DNA of 64,000 nt from the NCBI GenBank assembly GCA_035512155.1, contig DATKEN010000003.1, positions 35,133 to 99,132 of the forward strand. The letters are read 5' to 3'. Made by a program: the position numbers and the translations under genes. The notes beneath the pieces are model-generated. The model was not told where the DNA came from and did no database searches. It saw only the letters and a list, made by a program, of their open reading frames with translations. This DNA comes from JABCYV01 sp035512155. Lineage in GTDB: Bacteria > Acidobacteriota > Terriglobia > Terriglobales > Acidobacteriaceae. Of this stretch, positions 23,204 to 33,310 are shown piece after piece (within the stretch, counting starts at the first letter, position 1; the number at the start of each line of letters is the position of its first letter).

Positions 23204-26200
23204 CTACTCGCGACGGGCGAGTGTCCACAATATTGCCACAGCGGTCGCAACGCCCGTTAGCGCCAGCCCCGTCTGCTTCATGGACTGCTTCACCTCTGCC
23301 TGCCGGTGTCGGACTGCGACGCGTTCCGGGTAAGCATTGTCTACTGGTACGGTACCTGTCCGCATCGCCATCTGAATGACCTCGGCCAGGTGCAGGGCGT
23401 GGCGGTCACTGCATTGAGCGATCTGCTCCCGGCAACTGAAGCCGTCGGCGATGATGAGGCAATCGGGAGAGGCCTTGCGAACCGCGGGTAGCAGCTCCAG
23501 TTCGCCAATCGCGACCGAGACGTCATATTTGTCTTGCTCAAAGCCAAAGGAACCTGCCATACCGCAACAGCCGGGTGCCGGCGCCTGATATTCAATGCCC
23601 ATCCGCATGAGGACCGCCTCTTCGTCAGTCATCTTCATGATCGATTTGTGATGGCAGTGGCCGTGGATCAGAGCCTTGCGGGCTAGTTGCGGCAATTCGA
23701 AATGCCTGGCCTTCTTTTCCAAAAACTCGCTGAGGAGAAACGTTTGCCGTGATAGGCCGCGGGCCCGAGCGTTATTGGGGAACAGATTTACCAGTTCGTC
23801 GCGAAAAACTGCCGCGCAGCTCGGCTCCAGCACGACCACGGGGACCTCGCCTTCGATTTGCTCTGCTAGCGCGTCCAAGATTGTCAGTAGCAAGCCTTTC
23901 GCGCGTTCAAGCATGCCGAAATCATAGAGTGGACGCCCACAGCACAGGCTTGCGGAGGGTAGTTGTACCTGAAACCCAGCGGCTTCCAGCACTTCCACAG
24001 CAGCTTTGGCTGTGTCTGGGAAGAAATAGTTGTTGAATGTATCTGGCCACAACAGTACCGGCGGTGCCCCGGTATTCCGGCGTCGGCGCCGCTTGAACCA
24101 GTCGCGAAAGTTGTGCGGGGCAAACGCCGGAATGTTTCTCTCCCTCGGCATGCCCATAGCCACCTTGGCAATGTCACGAAGGAATGGCAGTTGCGCGGCT
24201 AGATTGGCCAGGCCCGGGGCGTTCGAAGCCAACCGCGCCCAAATATCGATGTTCGCGAAGGCGTAAGCACTGCGCGGACGCAAGCGGCGTTCGTAGTAAT
24301 GAGAAAGAAATTCGGCCTTGTAGGTGGCCACATCCACTCCGACAGGACAATCGCTCTTGCATCCCTTGCAAGAGAGGCAAAGGTCGAGCGAGTGCTTGAC
24401 GTCCTCATCTCGCCAGCCATCGCGGACCACTTCGCCCTGGGTCATCTCCCATAGCAGGTGGGCGCGTCCCCGGGTGGAGTGCTCTTCTTCCCGGGTCACC
24501 CGGAAGCTTGGACACATTACGCCGCCTTCATCGTGGCGGCATTTCCCCACCCCAACGCAGCGGAGCGTGGCTTGCGCCAGGCTGCCGTGATCTTCCGGGA
24601 ATTGAAAATGGGTTTCCGGCTCCCACGGGCGATAGCCGGCACCCAAACGCAGGTTCTCGTCCAGTTTGTTGGGTTCGACCACCTTCCCCGGATTCATCTT
24701 CCAATCGGGGTCCCACAGCGCTTTGAACTCACGGAAAGCCTGTACCAGTTCAGGGCCGAACATCTTGGGAAGCAACTCCCCGCGTGCCTGCCCATCTCCA
24801 TGTTCGCCGGAAAGCGAACCTCCGTAACTCACGACTAGATCCGCAGCCTCCTCGACGAACTTTCGATATTTCGCGATACCCTCGCTGGTGAGCAAATCGA
24901 AGTTGGTGCGGTTATGCACGCAGCCGTGGCCGAAATGGCCATAGAGGCTTCCGACGTAGGTATAGCTATTCATCAACCTGCGCAAGTCGCGTAGGTAACG
25001 GCCTAGTTTCTCCGGTGCGACTGCGGAATCTTCCCATCCTTCCCAGTTCGGCGCTTCTCCGGGGACGTGAGAAATTACACCGAGGCTGGACTCCCGCACC
25101 TCCCACACCCGCTTGATTTCCTGCTTGTCAGTGAAAAGGCGCATCTGCGGAGGATTTGGGCCTTGGCTCAGAGTCGCCATCAGTCCGCGCGCCTGGTCTT
25201 CGGCTTCCTGCCCGGCACCGGCGCCGAACTCGGCAAAGAGCCAGCCCCCGCCTTCCGGCAATAGAGCCAGTCCCTCGGAGTTAATGCCCATGCGCCGGGT
25301 GTACTCGACCAGCAGGTCGTCCACTCCTTCCAGGCCGATTGGTTTATGTGCCATCACGTCGGGCACGTGATCAGCACACTGGTAAATGTCGGGATACGCG
25401 ATCAGCAGTAGAACACGTTCCGGCGGGCTCTCCACCAAACGGCATGTGGCCTCCAACACCGTCACACATGTTCCTTCCGAGCCTACTAGCGCTCGTGCGA
25501 CGTGGAAGCCGTTCTCCGGAAGCAGGTAATTCAGGTTGTATCCGGAAACCCGGCGCGGAATGTTGGGATAGCGTTGGCGGACAAGTTCAGAATACTTATC
25601 CCGCAGGTTCTTTAGGCCGAGATAAATTGTTCCGCGCCGGTCGCCTTCACTAATGATTTTTTCTAACTCTGCATCGCTGGTTTGTCCCACTTTCATGCGC
25701 AGGCCGTCATAGGTAAGAATTTCCAGCGCTTCGATGTTGTCGTCGGTCTTTCCCGCCATCACCGAATGCACACCGCACGAGTTGTTACCAATCATTCCGC
25801 CGAGCGTGCAGCGATCGTGAGTTGCGGGATCAGGGCCAAAAGTTAAATGATGTCTCTCAGCCGCGTTGCGGAGATGATCTAGAACCACGCCAGGTTGAAC
25901 CCGGGCGATGCGGCGGGCTGGATCAATCTCCAGAATCTTCGACATGTATCGGGAGAAGTCCAGAATGACGGCCACGTTGCAGCATTGGCCGGCAAGGGAT
26001 GTCCCACCGCCTCGACATAGGATAGGAGCGCCGTATTCACGGGCAAGCGAAACTGTGGCGACCACGTCATCAGCATCTCGAGGAAGGACCACGCCGATTG
26101 GGACCTGGCGATAGTTAGATCCGTCGGTTGCGTAGAGAGCACGGGTGCTGCGATCGAAGCGGACCCCGCCGCGAACGTGGCGGCGCAGATGGGCCGCTAG

Positions 26201-26293
26201 AGCCTCGGCATCCACGTGGAGTGGTTGACCAGAGTGTCTACCGGCAACGAAGTCTGGTTGTCCAGGAAGGATTGGCGGTAGCTCGTCTGACAT
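23204..26293 (-). CDS. FAD-linked oxidase fused to 4Fe-4S / CCG domains (Dld/GlcD-GlpC type)
   Basis: A 1029-residue fusion (start MSDELPPILPGQ at 26293; an in-frame ATG ten codons upstream also exists). The N-terminal FAD-binding domain has ILCRGGGTSLAGQCCN and GGMIGNNSCGVHS, followed by the FAD-oxidase C-terminal domain. After ~residue 590, ferredoxin motifs CVGVGKCRHDE-C and CLSCKGCKSDCP appear, then two CCG-type segments (CCGRPLYDFG and CCGMAGSFGFE) as in heterodisulfide-reductase or GlpC subunits. A C-terminal helix may anchor it. Such proteins oxidise 2-hydroxy acids (D-lactate, glycolate) into the quinone pool. Substrate here is unknown. Confidence 0.9.
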   Translation of the reverse strand: MSDELPPILPGQPDFVAGRHSGQPLHVDAEALAAHLRRHVRGGVRFDRSTRALYATDGSNYRQVPIGVVLPRDADDVVATVSLAREYGAPILCRGGGTSLAGQCCNVAVILDFSRYMSKILEIDPARRIARVQPGVVLDHLRNAAERHHLTFGPDPATHDRCTLGGMIGNNSCGVHSVMAGKTDDNIEALEILTYDGLRMKVGQTSDAELEKIISEGDRRGTIYLGLKNLRDKYSELVRQRYPNIPRRVSGYNLNYLLPENGFHVARALVGSEGTCVTVLEATCRLVESPPERVLLLIAYPDIYQCADHVPDVMAHKPIGLEGVDDLLVEYTRRMGINSEGLALLPEGGGWLFAEFGAGAGQEAEDQARGLMATLSQGPNPPQMRLFTDKQEIKRVWEVRESSLGVISHVPGEAPNWEGWEDSAVAPEKLGRYLRDLRRLMNSYTYVGSLYGHFGHGCVHNRTNFDLLTSEGIAKYRKFVEEAADLVVSYGGSLSGEHGDGQARGELLPKMFGPELVQAFREFKALWDPDWKMNPGKVVEPNKLDENLRLGAGYRPWEPETHFQFPEDHGSLAQATLRCVGVGKCRHDEGGVMCPSFRVTREEEHSTRGRAHLLWEMTQGEVVRDGWRDEDVKHSLDLCLSCKGCKSDCPVGVDVATYKAEFLSHYYERRLRPRSAYAFANIDIWARLASNAPGLANLAAQLPFLRDIAKVAMGMPRERNIPAFAPHNFRDWFKRRRRRNTGAPPVLLWPDTFNNYFFPDTAKAAVEVLEAAGFQVQLPSASLCCGRPLYDFGMLERAKGLLLTILDALAEQIEGEVPVVVLEPSCAAVFRDELVNLFPNNARARGLSRQTFLLSEFLEKKARHFELPQLARKALIHGHCHHKSIMKMTDEEAVLMRMGIEYQAPAPGCCGMAGSFGFEQDKYDVSVAIGELELLPAVRKASPDCLIIADGFSCREQIAQCSDRHALHLAEVIQMAMRTGTVPVDNAYPERVAVRHRQAEVKQSMKQTGLALTGVATAVAILWTLARRE

Positions 26294-26368
26294 CTCTGCC
26301 CTCGATCTTATATGTTCAAGCAAAGACGGCAGCGCTGCAAGGTATACACGTTAAAGAGGGTTAGAGCC

Positions 26369-26665
26369 TCAGCTCCAAAGCCGCGTCACGTAGTCGGCCA
26401 TACTCAGCGTCAGGAGAAGCAGAAGCCAGAAGACAGCTGCGACCACCACCATTTTGCTGAGTTTCTCACTGGCATATTTTACGTGCATGAAAAATAAGAC
26501 CACCAGCAGGGCTTTGAACGTTGCTATTACGAGAGCGACGACAGTATTCAGCGGCCCCAGGTCGATGAAGGACGCGCCGGCCGTGATAACTGTCAGGCAA
26601 AGCAGCGTGATCCAGATACCGACATAGAGCTTGCTTGGAACGATCGGTTCAGACATGGCGCTCAC
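26369..26665 (-). CDS. coxD: Cytochrome c oxidase subunit IV (caa3-type)
   Basis: Ninety-eight residues with three predicted membrane helices (WITLLCLTVITAGASFIDL, VVALVIATFKALLVVLFFMHV and a third), including the FFMHVKYASEK pattern of prokaryotic subunit IV. Its start overlaps subunit III by four bases. It is the last gene of the oxidase operon and assists assembly or stability rather than catalysis. Confidence 0.85.
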   Translation of the reverse strand: MSAMSEPIVPSKLYVGIWITLLCLTVITAGASFIDLGPLNTVVALVIATFKALLVVLFFMHVKYASEKLSKMVVVAAVFWLLLLLTLSMADYVTRLWS

Positions 26666-27363
26666 TTTAGCGGTTTTCGATCGATCAGGTATAACAACGG
26701 AAAAAGATAAATCCAGATAATGTCGACAAAGTGCCAGTATAGGCCGCCAATCTCAACCGGGTTGTGATACTCCGGCGTGTAGCGGCCCTTCCAGGCGTAG
26801 TAAGTCAGAAATGTAAAAATGCCCACGCCGATGATCATGTGCAAAGCGTGCAGGCCGGTCATGGCGAAGTACAGCGAGAAGAAAATCTGTTCGTGTGAGG
26901 GGTCAATCCTGATCTGAGGATATTCCTTTATCAGATTGTCGGCACTGAACGAAGACCCGGGGATGTGGTGCTCCTGAAATTTCGTATACCACTCCACGCC
27001 TTTAATTCCGAGAAATGCGACTCCGAAAACAATCGTCAGCAATAGAAGAACGACTAACAACTTTCGTTTGCCCATCTGCGCCGCCCTTACGCCAAGCGCG
27101 ACGGTCAAACTGCTGCAAATCAATACCGCAGTGTTGATCGTGCCCAGCCAGATATCGAGGCTGCGGCTGCCGGCCGCAAACTCATTGAAGTACCAGTAGC
27201 GATAGATGAGGTAGGCGCAAAACATCCCACCGAAAAACATGACTTCGGTCGCCAGGAATACCCACATGCCGAGCGAGGAAGCCTGACGCTGCTGCTCCAT
27301 GTCGGCGAAGTGGTGGCGCAATGCGGGATTATGTTGTTCAACGGCAATCGGGCTATTGCTCAA
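26662..27363 (-). CDS. coxC: Cytochrome c oxidase subunit III
   Basis: A 233-residue, seven-helix protein of the heme-copper oxidase subunit III family. The LATEVMFFGGMFCAYLIYR and FFSLYFAMTGLHALHMIIGVG segments, the WKGRYTPEYHNPVEIGGLYWHFVDIIWI end and the overall length fit. It overlaps both neighbours, subunit I (by 11 bp) and subunit IV. Part of the caa3-type oxidase. Confidence 0.93.
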   Translation of the reverse strand: MSNSPIAVEQHNPALRHHFADMEQQRQASSLGMWVFLATEVMFFGGMFCAYLIYRYWYFNEFAAGSRSLDIWLGTINTAVLICSSLTVALGVRAAQMGKRKLLVVLLLLTIVFGVAFLGIKGVEWYTKFQEHHIPGSSFSADNLIKEYPQIRIDPSHEQIFFSLYFAMTGLHALHMIIGVGIFTFLTYYAWKGRYTPEYHNPVEIGGLYWHFVDIIWIYLFPLLYLIDRKPLK

Positions 27364-28987
27364 CCGGCGCCTCCTCGGGAGCTGCGATATTGGCGTAGTC
27401 GTAAGCTTCCCATGTGACCTCGGGAGTCCGGTCGAAATTGAACGTGGGCGGAGGCGAAGTGGTCGTCCACTCTAAACCTGAAGCGCCCCAAGGATTATCC
27501 TCCGCAAGCTTTCCATAACGCATGGACCACAAAAAATAAACCATGGGCAGGAGGTACCCGACCGCCAAAATGGTTGAGCCCGCCGTCGAAAGCACGTTCA
27601 GCACCTGAAACTCCGGCGGATACTGCCAGTAGCGCCGCGGCATTCCGAGGTATCCGAGAATGAACTGTGGAAAGAATGTGAGATTGAAGCCGATGAATAC
27701 GATCATGGCCGCCAGTTTGCCCCAGAACTCGGGATACATGCGGCCAGAAATTTTCGGCCACCAGAAATGCATTCCGCCCAGATAGCCCATGACCGCGCCA
27801 CCCACCATGATGTAATGGAAATGGGCAATCACGAAATATGTGTCGGTGACGTGAACGTCTATGCCCAGCGCCGCCAGGAATAGTCCGGTCAATCCGCCCA
27901 TAGTGAACAGACCAATGAATCCGAAGGCGTAGAGCATGGGGGTAGCAAACGAAATCGAGCCCTTGTACATGGTCGCGGTCCAGTTGAACACCTTGATGGC
28001 CGAGGGCACCGCAACCAGGTAGCTGAGGATGGAGAAAATCAGAGCCGAATAGAGAGAAATTCCGGCCACGAACATATGGTGCGCCCAAACCAGAAAACCA
28101 AACACTGCAATCGCGATACTCGACATGGCGACAAACTTGTATCCGAAGATGCGTTTGCGCGAGAAGCAGGGTACGATCTCTGTGACTACACCCATGGCGG
28201 GCAGGATCATGATGTAAACCGCGGGATGGGAGTAGAACCAGAACAGATGTTGAAATAACAACGGATCGCCACCGCGCGTTGGATCGAAAATTCCAAGATG
28301 CAATGCCCGTTCCAATACCACCAGCAGCAATGTCACGGCAAGCACAGGCGTGCCCAATAGCTGAATGATGCTGGTGGCATAGTGGGCCCAGATGAACAGT
28401 GGCAAGCGGGACCAGGTCATGCCGGGGGCCCGCATGCGGTGAATCGTCACCACGAAATTCAGCCCGGTCAGGATCGATGAAAATCCCGAGACAAAGATGG
28501 CAAGTCCCGCTTCAACCACCTTGGTATTGCTGAACGCAGTGCTGAAGGGCGTGTAGAACGTCCAGCCGGTGTCCGCTCCCCCAGTCAAAATGCAATGCAG
28601 CATCATGACACCGGCAATGATATAGAGATACCAGCTCAGCAAATTGATGCGAGGAAAGGCGAGGTCCCGGGCGCCGATCATTAGCGGCACCAGGAAATTT
28701 CCCAATACAGCGGGGATAGACGGGATCAGGAAGAAGAACACCATGACCTGTCCATGCATGGTGAACAGCTTGTTGTAAGTGTCCGCCTGCACCAGATCTC
28801 CCGCCGGAGTCAAAAGTTCCAGCCGGATCAGTAGTGCAAAGAAGCCTCCGATAAAGAAGAAGAAGGTGATCGACAGCAAGTAAAGCAGCGCAATGCGCTT
28901 GTGGTCGGTGGTCAGTAGCCAAGACCTGATGCCGTATTCCCGATTGAGGTAGTTCTCGCGTTCGGCGGTGATTGCAGCGGTAGCCAT
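27353..28987 (-). CDS. coxA: Cytochrome c oxidase subunit I
   Basis: A 544-residue catalytic subunit that reduces oxygen at a heme-Cu(B) center. The Cu(B)/cross-linked segment FWFYSHPAVYIMILPAMGVV is present, together with the paired His of WAHHMFVAGI and the heme-ligand HFHYIMVGG. Helix count and length are normal for aa3/caa3 A-type oxidases. It begins two bases after subunit II ends, so both are in one operon. Confidence 0.97.
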   Translation of the reverse strand: MATAAITAERENYLNREYGIRSWLLTTDHKRIALLYLLSITFFFFIGGFFALLIRLELLTPAGDLVQADTYNKLFTMHGQVMVFFFLIPSIPAVLGNFLVPLMIGARDLAFPRINLLSWYLYIIAGVMMLHCILTGGADTGWTFYTPFSTAFSNTKVVEAGLAIFVSGFSSILTGLNFVVTIHRMRAPGMTWSRLPLFIWAHYATSIIQLLGTPVLAVTLLLVVLERALHLGIFDPTRGGDPLLFQHLFWFYSHPAVYIMILPAMGVVTEIVPCFSRKRIFGYKFVAMSSIAIAVFGFLVWAHHMFVAGISLYSALIFSILSYLVAVPSAIKVFNWTATMYKGSISFATPMLYAFGFIGLFTMGGLTGLFLAALGIDVHVTDTYFVIAHFHYIMVGGAVMGYLGGMHFWWPKISGRMYPEFWGKLAAMIVFIGFNLTFFPQFILGYLGMPRRYWQYPPEFQVLNVLSTAGSTILAVGYLLPMVYFLWSMRYGKLAEDNPWGASGLEWTTTSPPPTFNFDRTPEVTWEAYDYANIAAPEEAPVEQ

Positions 28988-28989
28988 TG

Positions 28990-29985
28990 CTATTGCACCT
29001 TTGGTTCCTGCGGCTTCGTACTGGGCACGAGCGAAGGAGTGCCAGCCGAGCCCGATGGAGGCTGGTTGAGCGACTTAATGTATGCAACCAGCGCACTCAA
29101 CTGCTCTTCACTGACCAGTCCCTGAAATACCGGCATAATGGGCTTGAATCCGGAGACAACTTTGGCCGCGGGGCTCAAAATGGACTCGCGAATATAGTTT
29201 TCGTCGGCGATCACGGCCCGACCATCTTCTAGTTGCACCCGCTTGCCAAAGAGTCCCACCAGATTCGGGCCGCGGCCCTGGGTGTCGGACCGGTGACAGG
29301 TGGAGCAGCCAAGCTGCTGAAAGATGCTCTCTCCATTAGAGGCCAGCGATCCCATGGCTCCGCCTCCACCCATCCAGGCTTCGTACTGCGCCGGCTCCAT
29401 CACCACGACTTGTCCAATCATGCCGGAGTGCATGGTGCCGCAATATTCCGCGCAAAACAGGTGATAGGTGCCGGCCTTAGTAGCGTGAAACCAGGCAGTA
29501 GTGTAGCGGCCAGGCAGGACATCCTGCTTGATACGGAACGCGGGAACGTAGAAGCTGTGGATCACGTCCTGCGACGTCATGATCATCTTTACATCGCGGC
29601 CTACGGGCACATGCAGTTCGTTAATCTCACGCGGACCCTCTTCGTGCTGCAGCTTCCACATCCATTGCTTAGCTACGACATAAATTTCTGTAGCGCCCCG
29701 AGGCGGGGTTCGCTCGTTGAAATAGATGACAGCGCCCCAGACAAAAATGACCATGAAAATGCAGAGGGGAATCACTGACCAGGTCAGTTCCAAGGGAGTA
29801 GAACCCTCAATCTGCTCAGCGTTGATACCTTTGCGACGACGGAATCGGGTCGCAAATATCAAAATCATGACGAAGATCGATACACTCACGAAAGCGCCGA
29901 GCGCCACGAGAAAAATATAGAGCGCGTCTACGCTCCCGGCGGTGGTGGAGGCCCTGACAGGCCAAAGCGGAAAAGTGTCGTGCAT
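28990..29985 (-). CDS. coxB: Cytochrome c oxidase subunit II with fused cytochrome c domain
   Basis: A 331-residue subunit: two N-terminal membrane helices, a cupredoxin with the CuA-binding HLFCAEYCGTMHSGM motif, then a fused class I cytochrome c (CSTCHR heme site and a distal methionine in KPIMPVFQG). The fusion defines a caa3-type oxidase, which takes electrons directly from cytochrome. The first ~20 residues have no clear cleavage site for export. Confidence 0.95.
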   Translation of the reverse strand: MHDTFPLWPVRASTTAGSVDALYIFLVALGAFVSVSIFVMILIFATRFRRRKGINAEQIEGSTPLELTWSVIPLCIFMVIFVWGAVIYFNERTPPRGATEIYVVAKQWMWKLQHEEGPREINELHVPVGRDVKMIMTSQDVIHSFYVPAFRIKQDVLPGRYTTAWFHATKAGTYHLFCAEYCGTMHSGMIGQVVVMEPAQYEAWMGGGGAMGSLASNGESIFQQLGCSTCHRSDTQGRGPNLVGLFGKRVQLEDGRAVIADENYIRESILSPAAKVVSGFKPIMPVFQGLVSEEQLSALVAYIKSLNQPPSGSAGTPSLVPSTKPQEPKVQ

Positions 29986-29989
29986 GAAA

Positions 29990-30856
29990 TTATGTGACTC
30001 GATGCGCTCCTTGACCGCTCAACGCTGATCCTCGTCGAAACAGCACGGCGATCAGAATGCTCAAAACCAAAATTGTCGCGGCGGCGGATATTTGCAGCAC
30101 CCGCGAAATGATCGCACCGTATTTGCCGGTTGCCGGATCGTAGTGATAGCAGTAGAGCAACACCTGGTCCACCACGGTACCGATTTTCTTTTCTGAAGCT
30201 TGGACCAATGCAAGCCGCAAATCTTTGGGCGCGTACTCGACTCCGTAAAAGTACTGCGCAATCTTGCCTTCCGGAGTTAGCACCATGAGGGCGGTGGCGT
30301 GAGCAAATTGGCCGGTCCTGGCATCGTACTGATATTGGAAGCCTGCGGCTGTGGTGAGAGCATCGATCGATTCTTGTGGCCCGGTTAGAAAATGCCACCC
30401 GGCAGCGGCACCGGAGCGTCCGTAGCGCTTGAGGTATTCAGCCTTCTTGGCGGACGCCATTTCCGAAGTCTCGTGGGGATCGAAGCTAACAGTGAGGACA
30501 TCGAATTCTTTGCCCACGTCGAATTTCAATACGCGTAACCCACTCTCCAAACCGCTCAAGACTTCCCCGCATAGCATCGGGCATTGGTAGTAGACCAAGT
30601 TGAGGATCATCGGTCTCTTGCCGAAATAATCGCCTAGGCGAACCGCCCTGCCAGTTTCATCGCGGAACGTGAGATTAGGAGGAACCTGCTCATCCAAGTG
30701 CTGCTCGATACCGACGTTCTGCAAACCCGGTGGCCGCACATTTGACGGGGGCGACATGATGCCCCGCGTCATGCCCTGGCCCCAGGCTGAAATCGACAAA
30801 ACCAGAACCATGGCACTAGTCCATGTTGTATTCTTCAACCACTTCATTCCGCTCAC
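29990..30856 (-). CDS. SCO1/SenC-family copper-delivery protein
   Basis: A 288-residue protein with an N-terminal signal sequence, a thioredoxin fold with copper-binding CPMLCGEV and a conserved His in HATALMVL, and a C-terminal membrane anchor. SCO proteins metallate the CuA site of subunit II, which fits its place just before coxB. Its start overlaps the upstream gene's stop by four bases. Confidence 0.9.
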   Translation of the reverse strand: MSGMKWLKNTTWTSAMVLVLSISAWGQGMTRGIMSPPSNVRPPGLQNVGIEQHLDEQVPPNLTFRDETGRAVRLGDYFGKRPMILNLVYYQCPMLCGEVLSGLESGLRVLKFDVGKEFDVLTVSFDPHETSEMASAKKAEYLKRYGRSGAAAGWHFLTGPQESIDALTTAAGFQYQYDARTGQFAHATALMVLTPEGKIAQYFYGVEYAPKDLRLALVQASEKKIGTVVDQVLLYCYHYDPATGKYGAIISRVLQISAAATILVLSILIAVLFRRGSALSGQGAHRVT

Positions 30857-31392
30857 TCCCTTTCTTTCTTCATCTCATTCTTCGCTCGCAGACGCGACTG
30901 GCCGCTAGTGTCCGAATGCTCGGCGGCTTTTCTGGCGGTGGTCACTGGAGACGAAGGCACGGTTCCCGATTTCGGTGACACCGGCAAACCGCGCTCAACA
31001 ATCAATCGCATGGCACGCTCGATCGGGATATGCACCACGCCAGCCTTCTCATCAACCCAGCCGTAGCTGTTGAGAGCTGTTTCTTCCTGTAAACGAAAAT
31101 CCCTGATCTCCAGCCGCTCATTTTTCTCCAGGCGGGGCTGGGGAAACTTTTCAATATCACCGGGCGTCACCTCACGCGTATCGCTCGAGGATTCCTGAAC
31201 AAGCGGATTCTGGACCGGCTGGTGTCGCCTCGCATACCTATGCAGGTAGCCGTACATTCCCCACACTGCAAGAGACGCGACCACGATCATTACCGCCACC
31301 CCGATCAGGAACTCAAACACGCTTCGGGCGCCTAGGTCTTCGCGCTCGAATTCAACGCCGCTGTTGTGTTCGTGTTGCATCTCTTCACTCAT
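30853..31392 (-). CDS. Conserved single-membrane-span protein of the respiratory cluster
   Basis: A 179-residue product from ATG at 31392, which overlaps the ActF stop by eight bases. An upstream ATG at 31497 would overlap it much more. It has one hydrophobic segment (FLIGVAVMIVVASLAVWGMYG) followed by a long soluble tail with GWVDEKAGVVHIPIERAMRLIVERGLP. I know this tail motif from ACIII-caa3 loci of several phyla, but its function is uncharacterised. It is co-encoded by overlap with both ActF and SCO. Confidence 0.72.
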   Translation of the reverse strand: MSEEMQHEHNSGVEFEREDLGARSVFEFLIGVAVMIVVASLAVWGMYGYLHRYARRHQPVQNPLVQESSSDTREVTPGDIEKFPQPRLEKNERLEIRDFRLQEETALNSYGWVDEKAGVVHIPIERAMRLIVERGLPVSPKSGTVPSSPVTTARKAAEHSDTSGQSRLRAKNEMKKERE

Positions 31393-32593
31393 GCGCGGGT
31401 TCCAAAACCTCGTTAGCAAATACGTCGTACGCGGGCACGAGTGGCATCGATCTAAGGTTGCGGAAAAAATACGCCAGCCACAATCCGCCCATCGCAAACG
31501 GCACTATCACGTCCGCCCAAGTAACACTCAAGGTCTGCGAGAAATTGGGCTCGATTATCCAGAACAAATCCACATAGCGCATCAGTAACAACCACACCGC
31601 TAGCCAGACCAAACGAGTCACGTCACGTTTGAAAGGTCGCGAGAGCAGGAATACGAAAGGCACAGCGAAATGGAACAACACCAGAAATAATCCGACATAT
31701 CCCCAGCCGCCGTTCAGACGCCGCATGTACCAGGTGATTTCTTCGGGCAGGTTCCCCGCCCAGATGATGAGCCACTGTGAGAACGAGAAGTACGCCCACA
31801 CCATGATGAAGGTCAGCATGAACTTCCCGTGATCGTGGACGTAGTCAGGTTTTAACAGCTCCGACATCGGCTTGTACTTCACCAGAATTCGCTCCACCAC
31901 TACGGCGAAGCACAGCGCCGAGAGCACTTCCCCAATGAGGAACGACAGACCGAAGATAGTGGAAATCCAGCTTGGGTCAATGGACATCACCCAGTCGATA
32001 GCCGCGAATGTGATGGTGAATCCATAGAGGATGAGCCCCGGTCCACTTAGCGCCTTGAAGCGAGCGCTATTGTCACGCGATGGCGGCCGATCCTGCTCCG
32101 CTGACCATTTGGTGAGGAAGAATACCAGTGCGCCCCAGATGGCGAAGTAGATCACAGCCCGAATCACGAATCCATTTACTGAAAGATAGGTCTGAGTAAT
32201 CTGCTGCAAGTGCTCCCGAAGATGCTGGTCTGGAATCGACACCAGGGGACGCGCCCAAATGTAAAGCTTGGGCAGTCCGAAAAAGATTGGAATGAAAAGC
32301 AGCGCCAGCAGCGGAAGCGTCCGCATCGCCGCTCCCAGAATCCGCCGGATGATCATTCCCCAGCCGCCCTTGGTGAGATGGCGAAGCATTAGAATCGCCA
32401 TCGATCCGAGACACACCCCCAGCCACGCCATAAAGCTGAGCAGGTAGGCGCGGAAGAACTCGGCCGGTCGGACAAATGCCCCGATCACCGAAATCACGCT
32501 GAAAACCAGACCGACGATAAGCGACCGCCGCCCGATGGTTTTGACCACCGGCGGAGTCGTCAAGTCCAGAGTGTCGACGCGCGCCGGGCTCAT
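31385..32593 (-). CDS. actF: Alternative complex III subunit F (NrfD/quinone-binding type)
   Basis: A 402-residue membrane protein with about ten hydrophobic helices, belonging to the NrfD-like ActF/ActC group (for example FITFAAIDWVMSIDPSWIST and SFSQWLIIWAGNLPEEITWY). It forms part of the ACIII quinol-oxidising membrane core. Its start overlaps the ActE stop by four bases. The name is based on gene order and length, as single-sequence identification of NrfD-like proteins is weak. Confidence 0.87.
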   Translation of the reverse strand: MSPARVDTLDLTTPPVVKTIGRRSLIVGLVFSVISVIGAFVRPAEFFRAYLLSFMAWLGVCLGSMAILMLRHLTKGGWGMIIRRILGAAMRTLPLLALLFIPIFFGLPKLYIWARPLVSIPDQHLREHLQQITQTYLSVNGFVIRAVIYFAIWGALVFFLTKWSAEQDRPPSRDNSARFKALSGPGLILYGFTITFAAIDWVMSIDPSWISTIFGLSFLIGEVLSALCFAVVVERILVKYKPMSELLKPDYVHDHGKFMLTFIMVWAYFSFSQWLIIWAGNLPEEITWYMRRLNGGWGYVGLFLVLFHFAVPFVFLLSRPFKRDVTRLVWLAVWLLLMRYVDLFWIIEPNFSQTLSVTWADVIVPFAMGGLWLAYFFRNLRSMPLVPAYDVFANEVLEPAHE

Positions 32594-33300
32594 TTCGGTC
32601 CCTCTTCTTTACTCTCGATCTTCGGTGCAATTACCGGGAGCGTCGCACCCGACCCAGGTTCCTCAAAGGTGGGGGGCTCGGATGGCACTTTCTGTCCCGC
32701 CGGAACATCATTCGCAGTGGCTCCCTGGCTCAATTGCAAAGCGCGGATATAGGCCACGATGCACCAGCGATCCCGCGGGGCGACTTGCGAGGTGTAATCG
32801 GGCATGGCGCCGAAGCCATTGGTCATGACGTCGAAAAAGTATCCCAGCGGCGCCTTGCGCAATCGCTCTGCGTGAAAGGAGGGAGGCTTGCGCGGGAATC
32901 CACGCGACGGAACTACTCCGTTGCCATCGCCCAGACGCGAATGGCAAGGAGCGCAATAAATGTCGAACCGCTCACGGCCGCGCGCCAAAATGTCATCGGA
33001 AACCGGAAAGGGCATGTAGTCGCCCGGATTGTTTCCGATTTTCCCGGTGTAGAAATAGGTGTCTTCATGCAATTGTCCGCGGGCCATCGTGCCTTCTACG
33101 GGAGGACGCGCCGAGCGCAGATCGGCGTAAAAGTCGCTCTCCGCAAGCGGCTTGAAACGCGGCTGGTCCTGCATGTCTTGACGGCAGCCGGAAAGCAGTA
33201 GCGTTGCGACAAGCAATGTGGCGAGATTCAATGTGGGCGCGAGTGTCCACGCCTGTGCACACGCGGCACGAGCGAGGACGCTCGCGCCTACATCGCTCAT
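32590..33300 (-). CDS. actE: Alternative complex III subunit E, monoheme cytochrome c lipoprotein
   Basis: A 236-residue lipoprotein (lipobox LLLSGC) with a single cytochrome c heme site CAPCH in FDIYCAPCHSRLGDG. Candidate distal methionines follow in the segment around DVMTNGFGAMPDY. It would pass electrons from the pentaheme ActA to the oxidase. It overlaps ActF by four bases and is followed at short distance by ActD, as in known ACIII operons. Confidence 0.9.
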   Translation of the reverse strand: MSDVGASVLARAACAQAWTLAPTLNLATLLVATLLLSGCRQDMQDQPRFKPLAESDFYADLRSARPPVEGTMARGQLHEDTYFYTGKIGNNPGDYMPFPVSDDILARGRERFDIYCAPCHSRLGDGNGVVPSRGFPRKPPSFHAERLRKAPLGYFFDVMTNGFGAMPDYTSQVAPRDRWCIVAYIRALQLSQGATANDVPAGQKVPSEPPTFEEPGSGATLPVIAPKIESKEEGPK

Positions 33301-33310
33301 GCGACTCGCT